A DNA stretch of 64,000 bases from Zerene cesonia (lineage: Eukaryota > Arthropoda > Insecta > Lepidoptera > Pieridae), in contig NW_024045131.1 of the NCBI RefSeq assembly GCF_012273895.1, forward strand, positions 2,242,741 through 2,306,740, read 5' to 3'. Under the pieces are notes generated by a model that saw only the letters and a list, made by a program, of their open reading frames with translations, was not told the origin of the DNA and did not search any database. The translations under genes were made by a program, and so were the position numbers. Below, one piece after another: positions 1 through 12,400 of the stretch; position 1 is the first letter of the stretch; each line of letters opens with the position of its first letter.

Positions 1-407
1 TAAGTAACTGTTGTTAGCATTCATAGAATATAATTGCTTGTTACGTTTGCCCAGGTTGCCTGGAAGAGATCACTTCTGAGTGATAAGGCCGCCCAACAAA
101 TTGCACTCTTTTTTTATCTTGTTATTTGTATATTTTTTTAATTTTCCTTATTTGTACAATTTTTGTTGAAGTGTAATAAATAAATATAATTTTGCTAAGC
201 CATCGCTTGATCAACATATATACAAAGTTGGCAAAATATTATAATGTAGGTAGTTTAAAAAAATATGGTTGGGGAATACTTCGAATTCTGTTTATAATAA
301 ATTATTTATTATTAAGAAACCCGATGCAAATGTTAATTGATAAAATGCATTTTCTATGTATTTTCAGACGTAACTTTATCCATAATCCTACTTTCTACTA
401 TCCTACT

Positions 408-607
408 TCCTACTAATATTATAATTGCGAAAGTTTGTAAGGATGTGTGTGTGTTTGTTGCTCTTTCACCCAAAGACTACTGAACCGATTGCAATGAAAT
501 TTGTAACGTAGACAGTTGGACAACTGGAATAACATATAGGCAACTTTTTATCCCGATATTCCTACGGGATACGGACTTATGCTTGTGAAACCGCGCTGCG
601 CAGCTAG
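408..607 (+). mobile_element. Helitron-like non-autonomous element, family 1
   Basis: Starts TCCTACTAATATTATAA and ends gcgcagCTAG before T. Same family as the reference copy at 10181-10380; somewhat diverged at the 3' end (gctgcgcag). Confidence 0.7.
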
Positions 608-921
608 TTTCAAATAAACGCAAAAAAAACCTTGCGATAAAAGTGTTTTAATCGTTCGAATTTTATTAAACTGTCCGCTGTATAAATTAGCACAATAATA
701 TTAATCGTTATAAATGTATTTTAGTTTGTTTAGGATCATTGTAACTCACAAATTTATCCTTCTTAAAACATATTACCTGTCATTACGCATAAGCTTAGAA
801 GGAAGAATAATGAGGTTTCCTTGTTTGTCACGTTTATTAAATCCTGGTAAATCTACGAGGACAAAATGTTGTTTTTAAGGATAGCAAGACGTGCTGGCAA
901 TACTTACATTTATATATTTTA

Positions 922-1075
922 CTAGCTTTTGCTCGCGGCTTCGCATGCGGTTGATTCGGATTAGTTAAATAGATGTCATTATATATGTAAACCTTCCTCT
1001 TGAATCGCGTAGTTTTAAAGATTTAAGCATACATAGGGACAATGAAAGCGACTTTGTCTTATACTATGTAGTGAT
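922..1075 (+). repeat. Dispersed repeat, family 3
   Basis: Starts ctagcttttgctcgcggctt and ends atactatgtagtgat. Other copies: about 13208-13382, 14049-14245, 16840-17010, 26318-26523 and 41375-41520. No coding capacity. Confidence 0.5.
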
Positions 1076-1345
1076 ACGGTCGTCCTTGTTAAAAACTATT
1101 GTATACAGGTACTGCATATTACATATGTTATATGTTAAATGCTACTAATATTATAAACGCGTAAGTTTGTATGTATGAACGGATAGTTATTGCTCTTCCA
1201 CGTAAAAATTGCTAAATGGATTTTAATGAAACTTTACAATTATAAAAATTCGCGCGACTCATGTAGTATTGAATAATCTAATTAATTCTGGGTGAGTTTT
1301 GTTCATTTAATCTATGTAATTGATCACACAAATTTTTATTTAATA

Positions 1346-1541
1346 CTAGCTGCGCCCCGCGGTTTCACCCGCGCTAGTCCGTATCCCGTAGGAATATCGG
1401 GATTATTCATTATAGATTATTCCAGCTGTCCAGCTGTCTATGTACCAAATTTCATTGCAATCGGTACAATAGTTTTTGCGTGAAAGAGCAACAAACACAC
1501 CCACATCCTTACAAACTTTCGCATTTATAATATTAGTAGGA
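1346..1541 (-). mobile_element. Helitron-like non-autonomous element, family 1
   Basis: Reverse copy reading ctagctgcgccccgcggttt at its left edge and attagtagga at its right, nearly full length. Confidence 0.7.
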
Positions 1542-2026
1542 AGGAAGTAAGAAGTAAGTATTTTAGCAATGCCTACTCACATAATATACTTTATTTTCAT
1601 TTGTTTCAAAAACACACCGAAAAGCCAATTACGCAATTATCGATATCGAGTTTTTTACGTATGTAATACAACACTGGAGGTCGAATATTATTTACTTTTC
1701 TCAGTATTGTTTAATATTACGAGGATTAAAGTTTTCTGACGTCTGTAATATACATATATTTTTTGTTCTTTCCCGTAGATTATTTTAAATTAAGAGTATA
1801 TTTATGTGTTAATTAATCCGGTAAAAACTTTAACATGCTGGTAGCCTTGTACTTGACAAACTGAAATTGTATAATCAAGTAAAAAATAAAAATATTTAAC
1901 ATTTTAAAGGGCAACCTGGTAGCCGCATTGAAATAGATTCATCTTCATAGGAATTTCCTTTGACCAAAATTAGCGGAAAGAATTTTCTTATGTTTGTTTT
2001 TACGCGAGTATGATGCATTTAGAAAT

Positions 2027-2104
2027 TAAAAACTTTTACATTATATTATAATATAATGAATAAATCGCGTTTAAAATCCGTTAAAAAGTTTTTAATTTCT
2101 AAAT
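2027..2104. repeat. Short fold-back element (MITE-like)
   Basis: Inverted arms atttagaaattaaaaacttt and its complement, with aatataatgaataaatcgcg between. It is an internally deleted relative of 43114-43282. Confidence 0.5.
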
Positions 2105-3141
2105 ACCACAATCGTTTACAATCGTTGTTCAATTCATGCTGATTAGCAACTAAAGGCAGGCGTAATGAATATGCATTTGTATTGAAATTTTAAATTTACT
2201 AAAACTGGTTTGTAATCGTCATTACGCGTTCTTCTTGCCCAAATAACGTTTATTTCATGAAATGATTCCATTATTCGGACGACTGTCAGTTAGGAAAAAA
2301 ATTGTTGAAAAACAGCGTATTTTTGAATTCAGTGTCTAAAATAGTTAATTTTAAAATCCGTCACATCAATTACACACCTTATCAAGTAATTAACCGATTG
2401 CTTCATTTTGATAATTCTCTCTTATTCTAATTGGCAAAAACTTGATGATATAATTCTATATATAAGAGACCTACCATTTATATCAGGTGGGTGTTTGTTA
2501 CTCTTTTACGTGAAAATCACTGAACGGACTTTGATGATACTTGGCAGTGCTTATGTACCAGAAGACCACACATGCTGTACTTGCTTGCTTTGCCCCGCCG
2601 GTTCGTTATCATCGGGGGGTGAAACCGCGTCGAAAATCTAGTATCACAAAATGGATTTAAAATATTAAATTAAATATTTTTGTTCGTAATTTGTATGATG
2701 TTGACATGAACAGATGTATAAATTATTATTTTGATCACCGAAGATAAAAATAAGCACATCCGCACGTGCGTTTTATCTATAAATAGGTTTTGTTTACATC
2801 GCAATATTTATGCTATTTGATTTATAACATTGTATTATCCGACAGGTATCGCATAATGGTTTAGTTGTTAACGTAGTTTTAAATACGAAAGTCCTCTATA
2901 CGACTTTGTTAATTAAATACTTTAATTAAAAATGAATTAGTTTCAACTCGTCTGTTTGTTTTCGTAGTTGAAGGCATTGTGCGTATTTCCCTAGGAATAG
3001 TATATTTGATAAGAGATCACCGTTTCATAAGGAAAGTTAACAAATCAAATAAATTACCCTAACGAATGATTTCTTCTTTAGTTTTCCGCTGAACTCCAGC
3101 GGAAACTGTCGTGTGAATTGTGGAAAACAGTGGAAATAGCA

Positions 3142-3156
3142 ATGATGGTGCAGTGA
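3142..3156 (+). promoter_or_regulatory. Short upstream ORF in the leader of ACC exon 1a
   Basis: ATG at 3142 opens a four-codon frame (M M V Q) that stops at TGA 3154-3156, 13 bases before the main start at 3170. An in-frame TGA at 3143-3145 also makes 3170 the first possible Met of the long isoform. Such minimal upstream ORFs can lower translation of the main frame; whether this one is transcribed depends on the unknown transcription start. Confidence 0.4.
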
Positions 3157-3169
3157 TACGATAGGTTTT

Positions 3170-3453
3170 ATGGACTATACAATTTTAGTGACAACGTTTG
3201 TGAAAATAGCTTCATTTCTGAGTAATTTATTCGCGATGCTTAAACGAAGAACTTCCAAGCGTTTCGTACTCGGCAACACTGCTGATGATACAAATTATGA
3301 TGATGAAGCAACGGACGTGATGCCAAGTGAGCTGTTGCAAAAATTTCAAATGACCATACAGAGTACAGATGCCGACACCAAGAGCGATGACAGCGAAGAA
3401 CAACCACCACAACAGAATAATGCATTGCTACATTTGCCTAGAGGCACGTTAAA
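3170..3453 (+). CDS. ACC: ACC alternative first coding exon 1a (long N-terminus)
   Basis: Encodes 94 codons plus two bases (AA) before donor gtgagt; the split codon is completed by G of exon 2 to Lys. Residues about 2-24 are mostly hydrophobic (ILVTTFVKIASFLSNLF), followed by a basic cluster KRRTSKR and then an acidic, Ser/Asp-rich stretch. The hydrophobic-then-basic start recalls the membrane anchor at the N-terminus of mammalian mitochondrial ACC2, but this is only an analogy. An internal Met at residue 23, just before the basic cluster, could give a form without the hydrophobic part. Phase 2 of the donor fits exon 2 exactly. Confidence 0.8.
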
Positions 3454-6400
3454 GTGAGTATTATTATTAAAAAGCACTTATTAAGAAGAAATAACTCGTA
3501 TAAATTAAAGACGTTTTAAGGAAAATTCGATAAAATTCCGTAAAAAACCTCTTTAATTTTTAAATGTGAAACACCTATTAGCGCAAAATCAATCACGGGA
3601 GAATTAACTGTGTGACCCATAACTAGTTGATAAATAAAATCAATACACATCCCTTATATTCAATCGAAAAAATATTTACTCAAATCCTGTGACTATAAAT
3701 TTGTTGAGCATTATTAATTTGCAAGTCTGATGATGCGTCAGTAAATCATCTATTTACAGTACGGAACTTTACCTTGAAATCGCCTTTAGTGGTCAATTGG
3801 TAGATTATTTACGTTGTAATCTGCTTTATTGACTGTAACATAATAATGTTCACGTCGAATGACACAACCGGTTTGTGATGGAAATCCATTGTTTACATAT
3901 TAATTTTTGATCTCATGCTACCAAGTCGAGAAATATTTTTTTGTTTATGTTCGTGAATACCACATAGACATTGTTTCTAAGTATGTAGGTAGTAGATGTA
4001 TTTTCAACATAGTCGAGTTTAGATTTTTAAAATAAGCAGCATTTCTCTACTCCATTTTGTTGTCATTTTAAATTTCGTTTAAAAATCGACGATGTTCTGA
4101 AACCGTTCGTAGTTTATGTAATTAAGTTAAACTTTAAAAAATCTAAAACTAAAAAATGTGGTTCCATCAGAGTTATAATCACTGAAATATTAACGAAAAC
4201 CCCATATATAAGACGTTACATATATGTTATTTGTTTTGACCGCTAACAATGATTTAATTGACAGGTCTTACCAGGATCGAAAACAGGAAATTAGTAATTG
4301 GTAAATACTTGTAATACATTTATTTGATTTGGCTTTATTATTTTAGTATAATTTAAATACATACCGTAATTTCATAAATTTTACGGTACGCCAAAATATA
4401 AACGGTTCCTTGTTCAGTTCTAATTTGTTTTTTATAATAATTCCTCCTATAATTATGCCTTTTTTAATTTACACCAATAATAAATGTATTTAAATGTTAT
4501 TATTCCTTTAATTCTTACTGTTGTTTCTGTTTTTGTTGCATTAGAATTATCGACATGCATAGTGATTGACCTCATCACTGTTATAAACAACGTTCGGAAA
4601 ACAGATTTTCATAGGAATACTACAATATTTGCAGTTATTTTACGGCAGATCTAATTAAATTCACCCGTCCTCGTTACTCTTAACTAATTTGTTAAGAGTG
4701 AGCGAGAGAACTGTATCGTATGATCCGTCATCCGGACTTCATTGGCGTTGCAAACGTCAAACTAGAAGTGATAAAAACAAAACTGTATCATTCGATCGGC
4801 GAAGAAATGTTGAATTTATGTTGTTTTTACACCGCAATAAATAATATAAGCATGTGCTAATTGTCGAATATTGTTTACAAAATAAGTGATAAGTGAAAAA
4901 TGTATCCTACAATGAATGGATTGTATTCCGAAGGCCCTTACAGGTTAGATTTCTTATTGGGATTATTTTTTATATGCAAAAACTTTATTTATATGTTACG
5001 TATTTACTATTAATTGTACATATACGCATGAGAAAAACATAACATAATGTTTATATAGTTCTAATGAATACTCTGAATATGAATAATTCATTTTTTTTTA
5101 ATTTTTTAATGGAATTTACTATGTTTGCGAACTTTCTCATTTCGTTACATTTAAACAAAATGTTCAAAACGAAATCATTTTTTATTTCAAAATAAACTTA
5201 CAAAATACAGTACTGTCAAAATTACACGTGATTTATATATTTTTAACTATTTAAATAAATAGTTACAACATAATATAATTAAAAATTAAATATTTATGAA
5301 TTTTTGCATCAGTAAATATTTTATTATAATATATTTCTCTAATTGTATTGAAAAAAACATGTATGTATGAATACTTTACCTTGAAAACTATGTATTTAAC
5401 AAAATTATATTTATTACAAAGTGGTACATATGACTCTGGCATACATTAAATTAATTAGTAATTCTGCTGTAGATACATTGTAAATTTTTATAAAAAATAA
5501 AAATTACAAGTAACTGTTTAAATTGCAGAAGAATATGTATTTCTAACATATTCACTTACTGCAACAATAATTAACTATTTGTTTCAAACTAACTGATGCT
5601 TCACAGTAATAAACTCCAGAGATATGTCAATAAAAATCAGTTAAATGCTCTATGTGTTAAATAAAATATGCATACTTAAAAAAAACTAATGAACATCCTT
5701 TAAGGATTTAACATCAAGTATGTCATCTCACTTGCTCTTGCACAGAGCCTATCCTTATTAGGATAATAAGATAATCTCATAAAATTATTGTGTTTCCAAC
5801 AATATAGATAAGTGTACAAAGTTTGATTTTAATCTGTTAATTAAAAGATGGTCAAAATATAGTCCAAAGGAGTTGGTTATATGCAAACATATGGCTGAAG
5901 CTAATTCAAGTATGTTAAATACCATTGAAGGCCTGTACTATGTAACTTAAGAATAGTATTGTCTTGATTCTCTTATAAATGTATGAGCATTATCACTCAT
6001 AAATGTTCTGACTCACTCAGTGGAGCATAGTAAAAAATCCGACAGGATCATGTGTTATGTCATCTAAAATGACAACTCTACATGAGAATTCTTATGTAAT
6101 ATGAATGTCTCCTTGGTACAGTGGTTAATATGTAGCTAACAAAACATTCTGGTCTGGCCTAACGCAGAAGGCTGATCAACTTGTCAAAAAATTGATCAGT
6201 GAACCTCATAGGAGGACAGGATGTCACCTTTTTAATCCATATAATATCTTTTAATTAAAAGAGTATCCATTTGCTCCAAAATAGATAAATACACTTCACA
6301 CTACTATTATAAATGTGAGTTTTTTTTTTTGATGTTTGTCCGTCCATCATGCTGAAACTACTGAACAGATTTTCATGAAATTCGCTTTAGAATCAGGGTA

Positions 6401-9400
6401 TAAGCTGACTTTGGTGATAGCATACTTTTTATCCTGATTAAATGCTCCCTTGGGATAAAACAGGAATTTTGATATCCGGGTGGATCTGGGACGGGCGTCT
6501 AGTAATTATACTAGCACAAAAAAAATGCTTATCTTAGGAACTTTGAACCAACTTTTAAAATTCTTTTAACATTGTATAAGTACTGAGTGATACAGGCAAT
6601 ATATGCACCACACAATGCAAAGCTCCCTGCTTTATTTGTGAACCATTATTTAATATGTTTATATGAACATTTTTTATACTCTTATTTAAATAGCTAGATT
6701 TCCTAAATTCTTTCCTCAATTAGTTGTATTTACATGGAAAATGATAAGATGTGTTAATGTGTAAGGGCCTAGTACAATAGTCAATATAATTAAGCATCAG
6801 ATAACAGCAAGATCATAAAGAATTACCTGTATTTACAATTAAATTAGTTAAATAAATAGTAAACTGGAATTGCTGCAGACAATTAAGGTTGGTGTAAAAA
6901 TAACTTCTTATCATAATAGGATATGATATTTTTATACTGCTCAGTTTATGAGTTTATGATGAAAATAACTTGTTTGATGGATTTTTGAATGATTCACATA
7001 TTATGGTGTTTCCAGAATACTATATCCAGAGGTTTTAATGGTACCCTTTGCTAGGACTTTGCAGTCTGTCCGTCTATCTGTCTGTCACCAGGCTGTATGT
7101 TATAGTTTGTGATAGGTAGACAGTTTCGAGTTGATATATCTGTTGCTGCTAAAAGACAAATTATAAAAAAATTACAAGTTAAACAATGGTTATTCTCATT
7201 AGCTCATTTTTTCTTAATTGTTCTGCTGAGTTTCCATATAATTTATTTTTAATTGAGATAATCTTTATGAATGCTGAATAAGAAATATAAATAACTGATA
7301 AATAGATATTGTTATACATGAAGTATTTTCTAAATGAAAGATAGGTGTTGTTTAAGTTTTTCCTCTTTAAAGGGTTTTTTTTTTTAACTTCACATATATG
7401 TTTGTATGTAACCGACTCAATCTAGTCCACCTATAACAAACAATATTTAATTAAAACATTGTACAAAACTCTGTGAGAATACGATAATTTCATGCGTTTA
7501 TATTATTGGGGAAGATTGTGTAATCCTGTCGATCCTAATCAGGATATGTATAGGATCGCCAAGAATAAATAATCTAATTGTATAAATAAGCAGTAGAAGA
7601 GCAAGTGAGATACAAAAGATGATTCTATTATTTCAATGTCGGGTTTTTTCTAGTCTTGTTGTTGGATTATGATAATTTTATTTGTATTTGACTTGATTCT
7701 TGAGGAAAATGTTATATTACATTTTGAAGGGTTTTTCTTTTATTGTTTTATGATTTAAACATTGTATTTATTTTCCCGTAGATTAGTGTTATTTATATAA
7801 TTAATTAGCTTTATGACTTTCGAGCAATTACGTCTGACGCAGGTTATAATTGGGTTTTCAAGTGTCTGAGGAAGGCAAATATGTCGTATAAACATTATAC
7901 GTAAGATTAAGACTCATACGTGAGAAGTAGACGTTCAATATAAATTTGCCCGAATGTATAAGCGAAGGATTAACTCACAACGTGCCGTGGTCACAGTAAA
8001 ACGTCACGGCATGGTTGTCGCGACGTGTCGTGAGGCTTTTCATTAGAGCCACGTAGCGAATTTCAAGATGCGTGTCTATCGGTGTGACCACAACGCGTTT
8101 TTTTTCGGTTTTTCTAGCATATATATCGTCACATATCATACACATCGTTACATATATTAAGTAAATTACGTCTTGCGTTGTTTGTCCGCGATGGACTCTT
8201 TAACTTCACAACCGATTATTAATTAAAATGGCACACCACCTTCAATTGAATCCAACTTAAAAGATGGGATACTCTATATTATTTCAATTACGATAAAAGA
8301 TTACCTGGACGGAGGTCGCGCGTGCAGCTTTGAAAGAATGAAGCGTTAGTTACCCCACTTTTGACTCAAGAACGGGTGAAGGGTTTTAAATAATTATCCT
8401 GGTCCAGTAGTTCCTGAGATTAATGCGTTCAAACAAACAAACTCTTCAGCTTTATAATATAAGTATAAGATAAGGAAGCTTTTTGTATAGAATAACTAAT
8501 TTACTTTTATTATAAGGGTCATCTAGTACTCTAACTGTACTTCCATTTAGTCAATTCAAAAGTGGTCATTGTTGGATATAGGCCCAATTACATAACCATT
8601 TGAATCCTACAATGTATCTCAATGTAACTGACATTCATTTAATTTAAAAGTGATGGCTCCTGCCTCTTCAACCAATTTTATCAGGTTTAACTGTACACTG
8701 CAAGTTTAAGTAAAAATTATGAATTGGTAGTCTTGTATTATTTGAGATAATTACGTAGTTAGTGTTTTTAAGAAATAAAATATTTCTGATCATTATCGCT
8801 ATACACACGGTCACATTTCTCTGAATTTTGCGAGTGAAAAATCGTAAATTAGTATACTGGATATATAACGATTCCTAAAGTATATTAATGTGAAAGTGAA
8901 AGAGACAAAACATACATGAAATAAATTAATTGCACTTTATTGTTTTATATAGAACTGGCCATTTCCTAATTACTATGATTAACTGATTAATGCATAAACT
9001 AAGAGTTCTTGGATTCGATTGAGGCAGACTTAAAAAAATGTCCTTTTCCAAGGCAGAATGCTGATTATTTGACCATTGTTTGATGAGTCCACACATTGTC
9101 AAACGTTTCAAATATACTGATACCAGAAATCACATTATGAGATTGGAGAGGCCTCTGCATTTCTTTTGATTAAATGAAACGAGAAGATTATGGACACCGG
9201 AAAAAAGAAGTTTCCCGCGAACTGCATTCTAGTTAACTTGCGAATTTTCTTTATAACATATCAAAGTTTCAATCATTATGTTTCAGGCCATCTATGTCGC
9301 AAGGAACTGTGGTCCACAGCCAGCGATTCCAAGAGAAAGACTTCACGGTCGCTACGCCGGAGGAGTTCGTTCGGAAATTTCAGGGCACAAAGGCTATTAA

Positions 9401-12400
9401 TAAGGTTAGATTGCTGGTAAACTTTGGGAACATGTTAATCATTCATTGCTAAGGGTATCTTAAGTTTTTAACAGAATTTACCTAAGTCTGAAGTTATAAC
9501 TATCTGTTTTTATGTTTGAAACCCTTGTCATTAACTGTATGCAAAGCTTAACATAGCCTTAGGTCTTGATAGTACCTTTTCTGCCAATAAACAATTCGTT
9601 CAAAGGTTCCTTTACACCATATTAATTCTTAACTGATGAACATTAAACGAGTTAGTTATCATCACATCAGTACTATTATGAAACCACTCAGGATAATCTA
9701 TCCTTTTTCGTCGAATTCCACAAAGAAATATATGGTTATATAATTATGTTTTTCACTTTTACAGGTGTTGATCGCTAATAACGGTATCGGCGCTGTAAAA
9801 TGCATGCGCTCCATACGAAGATGGTCGTACGAAATGTTCAAGAACGAGAGGGCTGTGCGCTTCGTTGTTATGGTATGCGAAAGTTATTGGTGTGTTTTCC
9901 CTAGTGGGGTATAGGGCTATAGTGTTTTACAGCTGTTATGGTAATTGATCTATTCGGAGCGCTCATAGATGATAAGGTTTTGTGCTGGAGAGATTCATTC
10001 GGAAGGTGCCCGTAAGGGTATTCTTTACACCTTAACCTTAACTCTTGCGCTCAAGTTTAATTTATGACTTTAAAAAAACTGTAAATTCATTATAATTCTT
10101 CATTATTTTTTTTAAAAGCATTGTGCTATTATATTGTGTTTTTTATGTTGTTGTGTAAACATCCTATTTATCCTACTATATCCTACTAATATTATAAATG
10201 CGAAAGTTTGTAAGGATGTGTGTGCGTTTGTTACTCTTTTACGCAAAAACTACTGAACCGATTGCAATGAAATTTGGTACGTAGACAGCTGGACAACTGG
10301 AATAACATATAGGCAACTTTTTATCCCGATATTCCTAAGGGATACGGACTTACGCGGGTGAAACCGCGGGGCGCAGCTAGTATATTATATTTAAAATGTT
10401 GTTCCTTCAAATATTCGACGATTCAACGTTCAAAATGACATATCGCCAAACATGATATCAAAAGTGGGATTACAAATGTGTATGTAAACTCGACTTTTTT
10501 CCATTCGCAGGTGACGCCGGAGGATCTAAAAGCGAACGCGGAGTACATAAAGATGGCGGACCACTACGTGCCCGTGCCCGGCGGCTCGAATAACAACAAT
10601 TACGCAAATGTTGAGCTCATTGTCGATATAGCAACACGCACGCAAGTGCAGGTGAGATTTCTGTTTAAAATTTTCTTGGTTTATAGTATCGGGTATCATA
10701 CATCTAGGAATTTTATTAAACCCGACGTTTCGAAAATTGGACAGCGAGCGTGGTCACGGGGAGACTGTCTTCCTCATTTTAATATAATGAATAAATCGCA
10801 TTTAAAAGGGATTTATATTTGTTAAATTACTAGCTTTCTGCCCGCTCTACGAGCGGGCAGAAAGCCAAGGGAAAACCAAGTTCTCTGACCCGCGGGAAAT
10901 CCGAGGTACTCACTATCCCATGTACTTATTTAGGTCTCAAGCCATCTAGGTACCGAATTTCATTCAAATCGGTTCCTAGATCAATTCCGTGGTTTAGGCT
11001 TGATGATGCAGATTGAGACATACGAAAAGAATTAATTTCGTATCTATAGTATCTTAAAGTAGTAAAACGTTTATTGATTTATTGATTGATTTTTAATTCA
11101 TTCACTTAACCTAACCTTTACAATTCTGAAGTAATTACACAAATAATGAAAATAAATTTTGTTTATTAATTTTCTGACAGAAACCCGTTTCAACTGTAAC
11201 ATATATATAGCTTTTTTATTTATATAATCACCTTTCACGTCTATTCATTTACTTTTTTTATATATTTTAATAATGTCATTAACCTCAGGCGGTATGGGCC
11301 GGCTGGGGCCACGCGTCCGAGAACCCGAAGCTGCCGGAATTGCTGCACAGGGCCGGCGTGGTGTTCATAGGGCCCCCGGAGAAGGCCATGTGGGCCCTCG
11401 GTGACAAGATAGCGTCGTCCATTGTAGCCCAAACAGCTGATATACCGACTTTGCCCTGGAGCGGAAGTGGTTAGTGACCATTTGAATATATTTTCGGTAT
11501 TTTTTGTTAATCTTGACTAAATAGACAAGTTTTTCGAAGAAATATTGCATTTAGTTTGGTTAATTCGTTTTGTTGGTACCATGAGGTTGTCAAACAGATT
11601 CAATTATTAACAATGCAACGGTTTTTTGTATAGGGGACCTAAAGGGTTTGAAGCAATTTATATCAAATATTCAAAAAATAACATCATTATTTATATAAAC
11701 ATATAAATAATGATGTTATTTTTACATTCTAAAAGTATTAATTACCAAATAAAGGAGTCTTGTCGTGATTGTCTACTTCCATATAAAAAATATTTTTTAA
11801 AATAATTTGATTCATTTTTTTCCCTTATGATTTTAGAACTGAAAGCAGAATACAACAGTAAGAAAATTAAGATTTCATCGGAGCTGTTCGCCAGAGGGTG
11901 CGTGACTTCCCCAGAGCAGGGGTTGCAAGCCGCCACTAAAATTGGTAAGCACTATTTTTTGACTTGAACGAATCTATCGACCTTTTTGATCGAATTAAAT
12001 TAATTAACTGTAAAATTTTGTTTTTTATGTACATAATTTTCGTTTTCTACACTAATTTATAAAGCAATACTATGTGTTTTTGTTAAATGAAATAAAATAC
12101 TCTGGGTGCAAATTTCGATATGCTCATTAAATTTATCTTAAAGTAAACAACAAAATATGTAAAATTATATTTAAAATCCAAAAATGTCGCAAAATTTATA
12201 CACATTAGCTTAATATTAAGATTCATGTATTTATCAGGTTTCCCAGTGATGATTAAAGCATCAGAAGGTGGCGGTGGTAAAGGTATCCGTAAAGTTGAGA
12301 ACCCGGATGACTTTAACAACATGTTCCGTCAGGTTGGTGACCTTTTTCATTACTTGTGAGTTGTAAATGTTATTGGGGTGCCCCAGGGATCGTACTTGGG

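Larger units (their letters stand above)
1..3141. other. Upstream region of the ACC gene, repeat-rich
   Basis: No convincing coding region was found on either strand. The stretch holds two Helitron-like copies (408-607 plus, 1346-1541 minus), a repeat of another family at about 922-1075, a fold-back element at 2027-2104 and a diverged Helitron-like copy at about 2480-2642. The ACC promoter for exon 1a must lie toward the right end, but no clear TATA box or initiator could be assigned. Confidence 0.6.
3454..9286 (+). other. Long first ACC intron region (contains exon 1b)
   Basis: Apart from exon 1b no coding sequence was recognised. It is AT-rich, with a short inverted repeat at about 4671-4706, a repeat with a tRNA-like A-box (TGGTACAGTGG) at about 6117-6240, and a Helitron-like element of the second family at about 6298-6502. 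The rest looks like unremarkable intron. Confidence 0.6.
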
